This document shows, piece after piece, positions 16,692 through 25,236 of a DNA stretch of 64,000 bases (position 1 is the first letter of the stretch; the number at the start of each line of letters is the position of its first letter). The translations under genes were made by a program, and so were the position numbers. The DNA lies in the NCBI RefSeq assembly GCF_014303735.1, contig NZ_CP060296.1, forward strand, positions 3,238,501-3,302,500, given 5' to 3'. Below the pieces are notes generated by a model that saw nothing but the letters and a program-made list of their open reading frames with translations, was not told where the DNA came from and made no database searches. This DNA comes from Variovorax sp. PAMC28562 (GTDB lineage: Bacteria; Pseudomonadota; Gammaproteobacteria; Burkholderiales; Burkholderiaceae_C).

Positions 16692-18195
16692 GTCGTCAAA
16701 TATCGCGAGCAAGGCGGTCGGCGCCGGAGCTTGGACTGTCGGTACGCGGCTGATTGCCAAGCTGATCGACCTGGCCATGTTGCTCTGCCTGGCTCGTTTT
16801 CTGGGGCCGGCTGAGTTCGGCCTAGTGGCCACCGCGATGGCCGTAGTGTTCATCGTCGAAGCCTTGTTCGAGTTGCCGATGGCCGCAGCGTTGATTCGCC
16901 TGCCTGAGTTGACGCCCGCCATGTTGCACACGGCCTTCACGCTCAGCCTTTTGCGCGGGATCGTCATTGCACTCCTTTTGCTGGCGCTGGCCTGGCCGCT
17001 GGCTGCGTTCAACGATGAGCCACGGCTGACGAGCTTGCTCGCAGTGCTCGCGCTGGCGCCGGCGCTGCGTGGGCTCGTCAGCCCGCGAATGGTCGAATAT
17101 GCGCGTGCGTTTAACTTTCGACCTGACTCTGCAATGGAGCTGTCTGGCAAGGCTGTCGCATTCACCGTATCGGTTGCTATCGCTGTCATCACTCGCAGTT
17201 ACTGGGCTATTGCAGCGGCGACCGTGTGTGGCCCGTTGGTATCGACGCTCTTGTCTTACTACATCGCCCCATTGCGACCGCGACTGACGCTCGTTCATTG
17301 GGCAAATTTCTCCAGCCTGATCGGCTGGAACTTCTTGTCCCAGTTAAGCGCGGCACTCAACTGGCAAATCGACCGGTTGATGCTTCCGCGGCTGACCACC
17401 GACACGGTGTTTGGGCAGTACGCCATGGGCAAGCAAATGTCGGAGATTCCGATTCAGGCACTGGTCGCACCTTTGGCTCGCCCTGCGATGGCGGCGCTGG
17501 CATCTGCCGGCGGTAGCCAGGCCTCGCGTTACCTTCAGTTGTCGCACGCCATTGCGCTGGTGCTGATTCCTGTGATGGGCGTGCCGCTGTTTTGGCCGGA
17601 CGTGTTGGTCCGCGTGACGCTGGGCCCTGCCTGGGTGCTGGCGGCCGAGTGGGTTCGCTGGCTCAGTGCAGTCGCCTTGCTTGGACTACCAGCCGTGCTG
17701 ATGGGCTCGCTCGCAATGACACTGAACCGGTCCCGCTGGGTCGCCGTACGCACCCTCGTCGAACTGCTGGCCCGGTTGCCGCTGGTTTGGGCAGGCGCCG
17801 TGCACTTCGGCATCCCCGGTGCGATTGCCGGTAGTGCGATCGCCACCGCGACCGGCACGCTCACTGCGCTTTTTATCGTTCGGCGCCTGATCGGGACCGG
17901 CCTTGCGCAGCAGGTGTTTGCGTTGTGGAGGCCCATGGTGTCGATGCTGCCGGCGGGTGCGGTTCTCTGGCTTGCGAGGCCCAGGCTGATGGCCGCCGAA
18001 AGCCTGACCGAAATGGCGATATCAGCAGTGCTAGTGGGAGCGCTGTACCTGTTGGTCTATGCGCTGTCGGTCCTGGCTGCTTGGCGGCTTGCCGGTCGGC
18101 CAGCTGGCCTGGAACGGCACCTGGTCGACACCCTTCGCAAGCGGTTCAAACATTCGACTAACGCAATGGAGTCCCATGGTACGCAACCTCAATGA
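16681..18195 (+). CDS. Oligosaccharide flippase (Wzx-like), unit B
   Basis: About 504 residues, many membrane segments, MOP-type flippase family. GTG 16681 is chosen because it is preceded by GGGAGG and the N-terminal residues align with the unit A copy. The far-upstream ATG 16609 would lie deep inside the polymerase gene. The start overlaps the polymerase stop by 11 bases, and the gene end overlaps the next glycosyltransferase by 20 bases. Conserved blocks shared with unit A include KLIDLAMLLCLARFLGPAEFG and ALRGLVSPRMVEYARAFNF. Function: moves the lipid-linked repeat unit to the periplasmic side. Confidence 0.85.
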   Translation: MSTKSSNIASKAVGAGAWTVGTRLIAKLIDLAMLLCLARFLGPAEFGLVATAMAVVFIVEALFELPMAAALIRLPELTPAMLHTAFTLSLLRGIVIALLLLALAWPLAAFNDEPRLTSLLAVLALAPALRGLVSPRMVEYARAFNFRPDSAMELSGKAVAFTVSVAIAVITRSYWAIAAATVCGPLVSTLLSYYIAPLRPRLTLVHWANFSSLIGWNFLSQLSAALNWQIDRLMLPRLTTDTVFGQYAMGKQMSEIPIQALVAPLARPAMAALASAGGSQASRYLQLSHAIALVLIPVMGVPLFWPDVLVRVTLGPAWVLAAEWVRWLSAVALLGLPAVLMGSLAMTLNRSRWVAVRTLVELLARLPLVWAGAVHFGIPGAIAGSAIATATGTLTALFIVRRLIGTGLAQQVFALWRPMVSMLPAGAVLWLARPRLMAAESLTEMAISAVLVGALYLLVYALSVLAAWRLAGRPAGLERHLVDTLRKRFKHSTNAMESHGTQPQ

Positions 18196-19438
18196 CACAC
18201 CGCCGTCTGGAAATGGAAGCAAGCGAGCGGCCATGCCCGGGCTTGTGATCAACGGCAAGTTTCTGCAACGCTCGACGAGTCGGTCCGGCGTCTATCGCGT
18301 GGCGCGTGAATTGTTGGTCGCGCTGGACAACCTATTCGCCCAAAACCCGGCGTTGGCCAATGCGGTGCCGTGTCGCGTGATCGTGCCGGGTGGCCGAGGC
18401 ACCGACCTCCAGCTTTCTCGCATCGGGGTGGAAGTCGACCATGGGGCCAGTGAGATGAGGCCTCTGATGCGTCGGCTTTACGGCGCGCTATGGGAACAAC
18501 TGGTGCTGCCCCGACGTGCCAGTGGCGACACGCTGATCAGTCTTTGCAACATGGGGCCTGTGATGCATGGCCAAGCATTCACCATGGTTCACGATGCGCA
18601 GGTCTACACCTCGCCTGCCTCGTACTCCCGCCTTTTCGGAACCTGGTACCGGTTGATGCTGCCCCGGCTGGGCAAACGCAACAGGGCATTGCTGACCGTC
18701 TCCGATTTCTCGCGAAAACAACTGGACGAGTTTGGCGTGGCCGATGCAGCGCGCATCCATGTGATCCACAACGGTTGCGACCATGTGTTGCGGCTCGTCG
18801 CGGACTCGGCCAAGGTCGATGCGGCTGGCCTTGCAGGCGAGCGCTACGTGCTCGCCCTTGCGAACATTCAGCTGCACAAAAATATCGCAGTGTTGCTGAA
18901 AGCTTTTCAGGCGCCCGCGTTGAGCGACATGACCCTTGCGCTCTTCGGTCCGGCAAAACGCGAGGACTTCGAGAGTCGAGGTCACGTCGTGCCGATCAAC
19001 GTCGAGTTCCTGGGGTTCGTCAGTGACGAAGAATTGGCGGGACTGCTCCAACGCGCCACCGCACTGGCTTTTCCTTCCACCACTGAGGGATTCGGGCTAC
19101 CGCCGTTGGAAGCGATGGCGCTCGGTTGCCCGACCGTCGTTGCGCCCTGCGGTGCGTTACCCGAAGTCTGCGGTGACGCATCGCTATGGGCCGATGCGCA
19201 CGACGCCGATCAGTGGGCCGCGCAGATTGTTCGTCTGCGTGATGACGAGGTCCTGCGCGCAGACATGAAGCGCCGCGGGCGAACTCAGGCCGCAAAGTTC
19301 ACATGGGACAAGGCTGCGCGTCGGTTGCTCGAAATCGTGATCGGACAGCCGTTGGCCGATGCCGACCTGTTGGCACCTGCGCATCGTATCGATCGTCGGC
19401 CACTTGCACCGCCGTCGTTGTCGGGGCGTGCGCTGTGA
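18176..19438 (+). CDS. Glycosyltransferase family 4, unit B second GT
   Basis: About 420 residues and paralogous to 4092-5270. It has LVINGKFLQ, TMVHDAQVYTSP, HNGCDHVLRLV and FPSTTEGFGLPPLEAMALG (EX7E motif). ATG 18176 lies inside the flippase gene and gives the start MVRNLNDT, matching SRSLNDTG in unit A. The C terminus is about 25 residues longer than in unit A. Its TGA overlaps the GTG start of the next gene. Predicted cytoplasmic sugar transfer to the growing lipid-linked oligosaccharide; donor unknown. Confidence 0.87.
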   Translation: MVRNLNDTPPSGNGSKRAAMPGLVINGKFLQRSTSRSGVYRVARELLVALDNLFAQNPALANAVPCRVIVPGGRGTDLQLSRIGVEVDHGASEMRPLMRRLYGALWEQLVLPRRASGDTLISLCNMGPVMHGQAFTMVHDAQVYTSPASYSRLFGTWYRLMLPRLGKRNRALLTVSDFSRKQLDEFGVADAARIHVIHNGCDHVLRLVADSAKVDAAGLAGERYVLALANIQLHKNIAVLLKAFQAPALSDMTLALFGPAKREDFESRGHVVPINVEFLGFVSDEELAGLLQRATALAFPSTTEGFGLPPLEAMALGCPTVVAPCGALPEVCGDASLWADAHDADQWAAQIVRLRDDEVLRADMKRRGRTQAAKFTWDKAARRLLEIVIGQPLADADLLAPAHRIDRRPLAPPSLSGRAL

Positions 19439-20331
19439 CGCAGTCGCTCAATATTGCGATCGCTATCGCCACTGCGGGGCGCCGAGAGGTGGTTGCTGAA
19501 ACCATCGGTTTGCTCGCTGGCCAGTCCCGAATGGCGAACGAATTGATGATTTGCCCGGCCACGGAGCAGGACTTCGATCCGGTATGTTTGCAGGGCTACT
19601 CGGGACCGGCTCGCGTTTTTCGCGGACCGGTCGGCTCGTCGCCGCAGCGCAATGTGCTGCTCGACGCGACCGAAGCCGACGTAGTGATCTTCTTCGACGA
19701 CGACTTCCTGCCGTCCGACGACTATGTCGCGGAGGTCGAGAGGATGTTCGCAGCCAACCCTGAAGTCGTCGTTACCACCGGAAAACTACTGCGCGACGGT
19801 GCGCTTGGTCCCGGCATCGTTCACGAGGAGGGGCTGCGTCTCTTGAGAGAAGCGGGACCGAACAGCGAGGCCCAGTCGATAACGTCGACATACAACGGCT
19901 ACGGATGCAATCTCGCCGTTCGCATGAAGACGGTGCGTGATCATGGAATCCGCTTCGACGAACGCCTTCCGCTCTATGCATGGCTCGAAGACGTGGACTT
20001 CTCGCGGCAGCTCGCATTGCATGGCGACATCGTCAAGGTTGCGCGCTTGCGCGGCGTTCACCTCGGTACCAAACGAACGGGTCGTAGCCCGGGGGCTCGC
20101 CTCGGCTATTCGCAAGTTGCCAACCCTGTCTATCTGGCACGCAAGGGGACCATGCGTTGGCCGCTGGCTTTGAAGCAGGTCGGAAAAAACATGCTCGCCA
20201 ACGGCCTGCGCAGTTTTTCTCCGGAGCCTTGGGTCGATCGGCGTGGCCGCTTGCTGGGAAACATGCGGGCGATCAAAGACTTGATCGGCGGAAAGATGAG
20301 TCCAGAGAGGGCCTTGAACGTCTCGCGGTAG
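19435..20331 (+). CDS. Glycosyltransferase family 2, unit B third GT
   Basis: About 298 residues of GT-A type. It has IAIAIATAGRREV, VVIFFDDDFLP (DxD), YNGYGCNLAVR, YAWLEDVDFS and SFSPEPWVDRRGRL. GTG 19435 is chosen because it overlaps the preceding TGA (GTGA) and begins exactly at the conserved domain; in-frame codons further upstream lie within the previous gene. It is the last gene colinear with unit A. It is clearly closer to the unit A copy (5344) than to the inverted paralogue at 7487. Acts in repeat-unit assembly; sugar unknown. Confidence 0.87.
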   Translation: MTQSLNIAIAIATAGRREVVAETIGLLAGQSRMANELMICPATEQDFDPVCLQGYSGPARVFRGPVGSSPQRNVLLDATEADVVIFFDDDFLPSDDYVAEVERMFAANPEVVVTTGKLLRDGALGPGIVHEEGLRLLREAGPNSEAQSITSTYNGYGCNLAVRMKTVRDHGIRFDERLPLYAWLEDVDFSRQLALHGDIVKVARLRGVHLGTKRTGRSPGARLGYSQVANPVYLARKGTMRWPLALKQVGKNMLANGLRSFSPEPWVDRRGRLLGNMRAIKDLIGGKMSPERALNVSR

Positions 20332-20380
20332 ACGTGTGCATATTGCTCATCGAACGGTTGAAGCTCTCAAGGCGCTGTCA

Positions 20381-21439
20381 ATGTCCACTTACATCCAGAC
20401 CAATTTTTCTGTGCTCCCAGGGGACTTCGTGAACCTGGGAGATGCGATGCTTTCGCTCGCCGCAGCACGTCGCATGACGCGCGACGGTGGTCGCGTCTCG
20501 GTGTTGCCCTATCGACGGCCCAGCGACGAAGTGCGCGAAGAATTCGAGAAAGAAGGGTTTGAAGTCATCTCCATGCGGGATCATCCTTTGCTTGCATTTC
20601 GGGTCTGCAACAGTTCCTCGATCTGGATCGGTGGCGGCCACGCCATCAGAAATGAAGTCTCCCTGGGCTGGCTGTCTTTCACCACCGTCGTGTCGTGGCT
20701 GGCCAGAAAATCCGGACGAAATGTACGGGTCATTGGCTCCGGGGCGACCCACATCAAGTCGCGTTGGAGGCGATGGCTGTTCGGTAATATCTTTTCTGCT
20801 TGCGACAAGGTCTGCGTCCGCGATCAGCTCTCGGAAAAGTCACTGAAAGCGGACTTTCCTGATGCCGCCGAGAAGGTAAATCTGGTCGGCGATCTCGCAT
20901 TCCTTAAAGGGCGCCTCGATTTTCACGCAAACCTGCTCGAAGAATTCTCTTGTGTGGTTTCTCCCGGCATCGACCTCGTCGAGGGCCGAACTGAAGATCC
21001 TCAGGAGATCCTCGAAGCGTTGCGGGTGCTGTTCGAACGATTCAAAATGAAGCACGTCATCATCGTGTCCCACGATTCCAGGAGCGAGTTCGGACTTCCT
21101 TTTTGCGAGGCTTTCGAATCGGTCGTTCGCGAGGCGCTTCCAGTGACGGTGGAAGTGATTACGCAAAAGGGAATCGAACACGGCCTGATGGAACCGTATG
21201 GCCGAGCGCGCTGGATCATCACGGGTCGCCTTCATGGTCTGATCATCGGTGCCATGCTGCGCAGACGGGTGTTCTACACGACCGGCTCTGCCAAAAAGCT
21301 GCGGCCGTTTGCGGAACTCTTTGAATATGGAATGGCAACGCACGTGCAGGGCATCCAATCCCCAAGTACCGCAAACGAATCGATCGCGCCGGCTGTTCTC
21401 AAACAGGGAATTGCCGCTGAATTGAATTTCAATGTGTAG
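20381..21439 (+). CDS. Polysaccharide pyruvyl transferase family protein
   Basis: About 352 residues of the CsaB/PssK-like polysaccharide pyruvyl transferase family (PF04230). These enzymes transfer pyruvate from phosphoenolpyruvate to a sugar to form a ketal, giving the polymer negative charge. Visible features are the N-terminal GDFVNLGDAMLSLAA loop, WIGGGHAIRNE, and the C-terminal ITGRLHGLIIGAML motif with its family histidine. ATG 20381 is preferred over GTG 20336 because AAGG lies a suitable distance upstream and homology starts there. It replaces the AT-rich GT4 found at this position in unit A. The gene overlaps the next by 8 bases. Family sure; acceptor unknown. Confidence 0.85.
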   Translation: MSTYIQTNFSVLPGDFVNLGDAMLSLAAARRMTRDGGRVSVLPYRRPSDEVREEFEKEGFEVISMRDHPLLAFRVCNSSSIWIGGGHAIRNEVSLGWLSFTTVVSWLARKSGRNVRVIGSGATHIKSRWRRWLFGNIFSACDKVCVRDQLSEKSLKADFPDAAEKVNLVGDLAFLKGRLDFHANLLEEFSCVVSPGIDLVEGRTEDPQEILEALRVLFERFKMKHVIIVSHDSRSEFGLPFCEAFESVVREALPVTVEVITQKGIEHGLMEPYGRARWIITGRLHGLIIGAMLRRRVFYTTGSAKKLRPFAELFEYGMATHVQGIQSPSTANESIAPAVLKQGIAAELNFNV

Positions 21440-22883
21440 AGCGGTTTCAGTCTTGGGTGTGCATCGACTTCGTCGCGCTACGCGCTTGGCGTCAAGCGCT
21501 GTCTTGCTCGCCGTGACGATGGCGTCGACCCATGGCGCCGACCCTGCAAGCGCGGCGCGTCCCTTCGGTGATTTCGTCGGCTTGGGCGTCAAGTTCCTTC
21601 AGGGCCAGCCACTCGACACCTTGCCCATGTTGGCCGACCTGAAGGTCAAGTGGGTGCGCGAGCACGTCAGCTGGTCGGCTGTCGAGCCATCGCCCAGCCA
21701 AATACCCGGTCGCTATGCCGCGTTGCCCGATAACCTTCGAACGCAACTCGCCTACTACCGCGCAAACGACATCGGCGTGGTGGCGCTGCTCACCCTTTCC
21801 AACGGAAAGACTGCACCGCAGACGGCTGCAGACGTAGCGCGTGATGCCGACCCTGCGGCTTTCGGTCGGTTCGCGGCGGAAGCTGCACGCCTGCTGAAGG
21901 CGGAGGGTGTGCGCTTCGTGCTCGAAGTGGGCAATGAACCGCACAACTCGTTCCTCCCCAAGGCGCTCGGTGGGCAGTGGAACGGCAAGGCTCCGTCGCC
22001 ATGGCTCGATCACTACGTTCGCATGGTGAACGCCGCGGTGCAGGAAGTGAAGGCCATCGACCCCGCTGTCAAGGTGCTCGCCGGCGACGACATGTGGGTC
22101 ATCGACTACTGGATGCTTGCAGGCGGTCTCGATCCGCGTCTCGACGGTCTCACGGTCCACCCCTACACCCCCGGCATTCCCGAGATCACGGCAATTGCGA
22201 ACGACACCGACTGGGTGCGCCCCTTTGTCGCCGTCGATCCGGATCGCTCGTTCCAGTCTGCATTCGTGCGCTTGCGTGCAGCGGCGCTCGCGCGACAGGG
22301 CCGTCCATTGGAGCTTTGGGTCACGGAAATGGGATGGCCGGTCGCAGAGGGCGCGAGCCCTGTCAAAGGCAGCGTGCCTGAGCGCACCGCGGCTGCGTAC
22401 ATCCCGAGGTCTTTTATCCTGGCCGCCGAGGCGGATGTCAAAGGCTTTTTATGGTTCTCATCGAATGACTCCGTGGACGGACCGATGGGGCTCACACGCA
22501 ACGACCGTACGCAAAGGCTGACGTATGGCGCATTCAAAACGATGACGTCGGAGCTCGGCACCTTGCGCTTTGCGCGGCGCTTGCTCGGGGGGCAGGGCAC
22601 TTCGGCCGCTGCACAGGCGTTCCTGTTCACGGACGATCGCACCAGCACCGTCGTTGCCTGGCAAGCCACGGGCAGCAACGACTCGGAGCTCGTTGTCCCG
22701 CAAGCTGGCACGGAGCAGTTGATGGTCACCGACTTACTGGGTCGTCAGCGAACGCTGCAGGCGAACGACGGTCGATTCGCGGTGGCGCTCAGCGGCGAGC
22801 CCGTCTACGTGCGGCTTTCATCAGGGGCAACGCAGATTCCCCAGATCACGGTCAAGTCATCGACTGCGAAGGTCCGCCCATGA
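21432..22883 (+). CDS. Secreted glycoside hydrolase, clan GH-A (GH39/GH5-like)
   Basis: A 483-residue protein with a basic N terminus and hydrophobic stretch (SAVLLAVTMASTHGA) that looks like a signal peptide, so periplasmic or secreted. The TIM-barrel glycosidase layout shows VLEVGNEPHN, with likely acid/base Glu169, and LWVTEMGWP, with likely nucleophile Glu299. Both glutamates are intact. Glycosidases inside EPS operons commonly trim or release polymer, for example by degrading mislocalised chains in the periplasm. Here the position between pyruvyl transferase and acyltransferase supports a role on this EPS. The ATG overlaps the pyruvyl transferase stop, and the TGA overlaps the next ATG. 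Substrate linkage unknown. Confidence 0.8.
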   Translation: MCRAVSVLGVHRLRRATRLASSAVLLAVTMASTHGADPASAARPFGDFVGLGVKFLQGQPLDTLPMLADLKVKWVREHVSWSAVEPSPSQIPGRYAALPDNLRTQLAYYRANDIGVVALLTLSNGKTAPQTAADVARDADPAAFGRFAAEAARLLKAEGVRFVLEVGNEPHNSFLPKALGGQWNGKAPSPWLDHYVRMVNAAVQEVKAIDPAVKVLAGDDMWVIDYWMLAGGLDPRLDGLTVHPYTPGIPEITAIANDTDWVRPFVAVDPDRSFQSAFVRLRAAALARQGRPLELWVTEMGWPVAEGASPVKGSVPERTAAAYIPRSFILAAEADVKGFLWFSSNDSVDGPMGLTRNDRTQRLTYGAFKTMTSELGTLRFARRLLGGQGTSAAAQAFLFTDDRTSTVVAWQATGSNDSELVVPQAGTEQLMVTDLLGRQRTLQANDGRFAVALSGEPVYVRLSSGATQIPQITVKSSTAKVRP

Positions 22884-24121
22884 GAGCGACCATGAAGATC
22901 CGTCCCTCAAGTGCCCTGACCAACGGTGGCGAGAGGCTGGCTGGCATCGATGGTTTGCGCGCAATCGCGATGACCATGGTGATCGCGCAGCACTGCGGCC
23001 TGCTTCCTTTCGGATGGATCGGCGTGTGGTTGTTCTTTGTCATCTCGGGCTATGTGATCACCCGCGGCTTCATCGCGGAAGAAGCTTTGGTTCACCTTGG
23101 CCGGGCCCTGCCATCGGCAGGTCGGAGGTATCGCGCATTCGTGCGTCGGCGGCTGCTGCGCATCGTTCCTGCGTACGCCCTCTATCTCGGCGTATGCGTG
23201 TTGCTCTTTGCGATCCCGTACGGCATGGCTGGTTCGATCGACTCGATCGGCCTGATCACATTCACCTACAACTGGCAGATGGTGTTTCAGCCCGTGGCAT
23301 CGACAATGCATTGGCCCGCGATCGCACATCTTTGGACATTAAGCGTCGAACAGCAGTTCTATGTGTTCTTCCCTTTGCTCTTTCTAGGTGTGCCGGAACG
23401 ATGGCGCTGGAAGTTGGCAGGTGCCCTGGTGTTGCTGGCGCCACTGACGCGCTGGCTCTGGCTGCTCGTCGTAGGCGCAGCAATGCCGGACGCAGACGCC
23501 GGCAGGCTGGCCTTCAGTGTCTATGCGGCGACCATTTGCCAGATCGATGCATTCCTGCTTGGCGCGTTGATCGCACGGTTCCAGCCGCAGCTCTTGCGCA
23601 ACCCGCGTGTGCCGATGCGCTGGTTGTGGGTGGCGCTTGCCGCGATTGCGGTGTTTGCCGTGATCTACATGTCACTCAACTACGCGCGTGGCGATCGTGG
23701 TGCAGACGTGCTCAAGAACATCTTCTCCGGCATCGTGTACGGCCAGCAGCGCGAGTTGTTCGGGTACTCGGTCATCAATCTGTTTGCGGCCGGGGTACTG
23801 CTGGTGACCATCGCGGGTGTGCGTGGAACGGCCTGGTTGTCGAAGCCATGGATGACTTGGATCGGCCGCATTTCCTACGGCGGCTATCTGTTCCACGCAT
23901 TGGTGCTGTGGATTCTGTCCGAGTCGATCGGTGAGCAGTTGAAGTACGCGCCTACGGCATGGCGTGTCGCCGGGTTCGCTGCCGTATTCATGACAACAGT
24001 AGGGCTGGCCTCGCTGTCATTCAGCTGTTTCGAGCAGCCGATTGCTCGGCGCTTCAAGGCTTGGGCGTCGGGACATGCGTCTGCACTTCGCATGCTCAAG
24101 TCGGCAAAGATCGAGCCTTGA
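22880..24121 (+). CDS. Acyltransferase family 3 (OafA/YrhL-like), operon B
   Basis: A 413-residue inner-membrane acyltransferase with about ten predicted membrane segments. It begins with GIDGLRAIAMTMVIAQH, containing the family's catalytic-type histidine, and has LWTLSVEQQFYVFFPL, the conserved SxExxFY block. Members O-acetylate or succinylate surface polysaccharides using cytoplasmic acyl-CoA. It starts in an ATGA overlap with the glycosidase gene and is the last gene of the rightward operon. It faces another acyltransferase across a 9-base gap. Role: acyl decoration of the EPS repeat unit (inference). Confidence 0.86.
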   Translation: MRATMKIRPSSALTNGGERLAGIDGLRAIAMTMVIAQHCGLLPFGWIGVWLFFVISGYVITRGFIAEEALVHLGRALPSAGRRYRAFVRRRLLRIVPAYALYLGVCVLLFAIPYGMAGSIDSIGLITFTYNWQMVFQPVASTMHWPAIAHLWTLSVEQQFYVFFPLLFLGVPERWRWKLAGALVLLAPLTRWLWLLVVGAAMPDADAGRLAFSVYAATICQIDAFLLGALIARFQPQLLRNPRVPMRWLWVALAAIAVFAVIYMSLNYARGDRGADVLKNIFSGIVYGQQRELFGYSVINLFAAGVLLVTIAGVRGTAWLSKPWMTWIGRISYGGYLFHALVLWILSESIGEQLKYAPTAWRVAGFAAVFMTTVGLASLSFSCFEQPIARRFKAWASGHASALRMLKSAKIEP

Positions 24122-24130
24122 CCCCCCCGT

Positions 24131-25198
24131 TCAGCGGCGGTGTGCAGCCGTAGCGGTTTTCTTTTTTCGAGTGGAAAGCATTCGCTTCAGATACCGTCGC
24201 GCCGCAGGATCGTAGGTTCTGGCGAGGTAGAGCGACACAGCACAAATGCCGACAATAAATGCCGGAATCCAGACAGCCGGGCTGACGCCGAGTTTGCGAG
24301 CGAGATATGAGAAGCTGAACAGCGGACCGAAGTGCAGCATGTAGACCGGGTAGGAGATGTCACCGAGCACCGTCGCAACACGCTTCAAAGCAGCCGGTGG
24401 ATTGAATGCGACTCCCATGCAGACGATCGCAGGGAAGCACAGAACGATTGCAACGATGTCGTAAAGCGCCCGGTATTCTGGCGAAACGTCGACAACCAGC
24501 ACCGCGCAAAGCGCCGCCGCAGCGACGACTGAAAGTGATGAATCCCGCGGCTGGCTCCCGGTCCCGTATTTAGTCAGCAGCACGCCGAGGCCAAAACCGA
24601 AGAAGCTGCGAACGAGGCCGAAGTGAACTTCTGACCAGGTATAGCCCGCTTCAGCCCATCCGGTGCCAACGACCAATGCGCACATTGCGATGCAAAGAAC
24701 AACAACGTATGCAATCAATGTGCGTTTCGATGCTCTGACGAGCACGCTGGCCCAAACCACATTGACAAGAAGTTCGAAGTAAATCGACCACGACGGGCCA
24801 TTGATGGGAGCGAGTTCATCCGTTGCAGGAGAAGGCAACATCAGGAGATTGAAGACGGCGCTAATTCCAAGGTCAGGCCACGACATTTGAATGGCGTGGT
24901 CCGTCGCGATCTGCGCTAGGCGCCGGAGCAAGCCAATCAAGAAGCCCAGGAGGTAAAGCGGGTAAAGCCGGATGAACCGCTCCATCAGAAAATCAGTGAG
25001 AGACAGGCCTCTTTCGAGTCTCGTCTGATAGGCCCTCGCAATGACGACGCCACTCAGCAGAAAAAAGAAGTCGACTGCGAGGTAGCCGCTCTGCGCGAAC
25101 GGCCCGATGAAATCGAGATGGAACAGGATGACGCCGACCGCTGCCAGCCCGCGCATCGCGTCGAGCGTCAACAGACGCGAATTTTTGAAAGGAAGCAT
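24131..25198 (-). CDS. Acyltransferase family 3, leftward, downstream of wzc B
   Basis: A 355-residue multi-pass acyltransferase-3 protein with LDAMRGLAAVGVILFH at the N terminus (family histidine), LSGVVIARAY and NGPSWSIYFELLVNV. It is only distantly similar to the convergent neighbour at 22880 and shorter. The start codon is 38 bases after the wzc B stop, so it probably belongs to a galE - wzc B - acyltransferase leftward transcript. Predicted inner-membrane enzyme adding an acetyl or other acyl group to an EPS sugar. Substrate unknown. Confidence 0.85.
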   Translation of the reverse strand: MLPFKNSRLLTLDAMRGLAAVGVILFHLDFIGPFAQSGYLAVDFFFLLSGVVIARAYQTRLERGLSLTDFLMERFIRLYPLYLLGFLIGLLRRLAQIATDHAIQMSWPDLGISAVFNLLMLPSPATDELAPINGPSWSIYFELLVNVVWASVLVRASKRTLIAYVVVLCIAMCALVVGTGWAEAGYTWSEVHFGLVRSFFGFGLGVLLTKYGTGSQPRDSSLSVVAAAALCAVLVVDVSPEYRALYDIVAIVLCFPAIVCMGVAFNPPAALKRVATVLGDISYPVYMLHFGPLFSFSYLARKLGVSPAVWIPAFIVGICAVSLYLARTYDPAARRYLKRMLSTRKKKTATAAHRR

Positions 25199-25236
25199 TG
25201 GAAGGCTCGCCGCCTCTTACGCGGCTTGGCGACTTG

